In this document: positions 57,685 to 58,524 of the stretch, in pieces
Position numbering within the stretch: position 1 is the stretch's first letter
How the letters are laid out: each line of letters opens with the position of its first letter
NCBI GenBank assembly: GCA_002811645.1
Contig: PDIP01000078.1
Coordinates: forward strand, 72,421 to 130,944
Source of the DNA: Corallochytrium limacisporum
Lineage: Eukaryota > Opisthokonta
Direction: 5' to 3'
Length of the DNA: 58,524 bases
Notes under the pieces: generated by a model
What the model saw: only the letters and a program-made list of their open reading frames with translations
Database searches by the model: none
Told to the model about the DNA's origin: nothing
Program-made: the position numbers and the translations under genes

Positions 57685-58524
57685 TTGTCTCAGATTCCTT
57701 CTTTATCCAGACTGCAACCGTTAAATTTATGGCAATCAGGCGGCAAGAGGGCCGCCGTCTGACGTACCAATCTGACGACTCTAATTCAAGCTCAAACCCA
57801 CTGGGCCGTTGCGCATCTCATCTTTGCGTCTACCATTAAAACTTTGTACTCATCCAGAGCTACACGCACTGCATTGGACTTTGAGGTTCGCCACAATGTA
57901 CTAAAGACACCTGTAGATGAACGAAAATAGCTGCCCAGATCACTAAAATCTACGTCCACACTTTGCTTCCATTTACTCTGCCACATATCCCCCCCTCCTT
58001 CCCTGAATTCCCGCTACCCTCAGTGCCTCCTTGCGCGGTTGCTACCAGGGGTGCGCACGGGGACTGTGGTGTGCGCAACGACCAAGGTCAGTCTTGCGTT
58101 AGGACATGAATCCCGTAGAATAGTGTCAGATTAGCAAATTCTTAGGAGAGATCAACAAGGGTGTCCACGATGCTCGCTGCCTGAGATGCAGTCTCCTACT
58201 GATGAACGGTTGATTGGGATGATATCGCCCTTCAATCGAACGTGGCGGGACCCATCCTCCTTCGTCACGGATGCATCCCTGCGTGGCTCACTTGGGTTGG
58301 AGGTTCCTTACTATTCCCAAGTGGCCACGAACGTATCCGCGGGAAATAGGGGCCCATAGCGGTGCTTTCTGTGGCGACTCCTGCTTCTGAGGCAATAAAA
58401 AAAAAAAATCTCTAGTCCTGCTTATGCCAACCAAGACGCTTGTCAGCGAAACCGGCGTGGAGACTGCCGCGCAGCGTTTCAACGGGATCTCCTCGCCCGC
58501 CCTCCCCCTCCCCCCCCCCGGGGG
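57685..58524. other. Contig-end intergenic region
   Basis: No gene or RNA is supported. The last bases are a long C run followed by a G run, the same type of tract seen between genes throughout the window. The assembly probably ended in this tract. Confidence 0.6.

Overview
The window is nuclear DNA from an intron-poor, compact-genome unicellular eukaryote. Long uninterrupted open frames (up to about 1,880 codons) encode typical eukaryotic proteins: eIF2-alpha, EXO1, a RAD51 paralogue, tubulin cofactor B, SKA1, TTC27, full-length ABCC and PDR-type ABCG transporters, and an SPX-VTC polyphosphate polymerase. Several features point to an opisthokont: a fungal/Dictyostelium-style cysteine Walker A in the first PDR nucleotide-binding domain, an animal/fungal-type ribose-5-phosphate isomerase, a MEST-like hydrolase, and LRR1- and SKA1-like proteins. 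An intron-poor unicellular holozoan or an early fungus-like lineage would fit, but this is inference and the species is not identified. The few introns I can propose are very short (50-65 nt).

Layout. 0.9-13.3 kb is gene-dense: a putative PP1 regulator (+), SKA1 (-), RAD51D (+), TTC27 (-), a triple winged-helix-like repeat protein (+), a MEST-like hydrolase (-) and a methyltransferase with a predicted mini-intron (-). 13.3-15.7 kb has no supportable gene. 15.7-26.8 kb holds two very large convergent ABC transporters, ABCC (+) and PDR/ABCG (-). 26.8-34.0 kb is a 7.2-kb gene desert rich in homopolymers and microsatellites. 34.0-38.0 kb has a Q/P-repeat gene with an in-frame TAA, a sequencing gap flanked by a duplicated 81-82 bp sequence (probably a false gap), and a fragmented SNARE-like gene. 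38.4-40.8 kb has LRR1 (+) and TBCB (-). 41-43 kb is low-complexity intergenic DNA. 43.2-57.7 kb is dense again: VTC4-like (+), mitochondrial-type tRNA 2-selenouridine synthase MnmH (+), eIF2-alpha (-), EXO1 (-), mitochondrial AspRS (+), RPIA (-) and a large unrecognised acidic repeat protein (-). Both window ends lie in C/G or G/CA tracts, as if the assembly broke there.

There are no operons. Genes are monocistronic and often arranged as convergent pairs with 3' spacers of about 90-330 bp. Themes recur: chromosome maintenance (RAD51D, EXO1, LRR1, SKA1), translation and tRNA function (eIF2-alpha, AspRS, MnmH) and membrane transport or phosphate storage (ABCC, ABCG, VTC), but nothing shows that they are co-regulated. 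Near-palindromic C(n)G(n) tracts recur between genes. The items most worth a second look are the PP1-docking protein, the eukaryotic MnmH, the unrecognised tandem-repeat proteins, the in-frame stop within a peptide repeat, the false gap and the recurring CnGn tracts.
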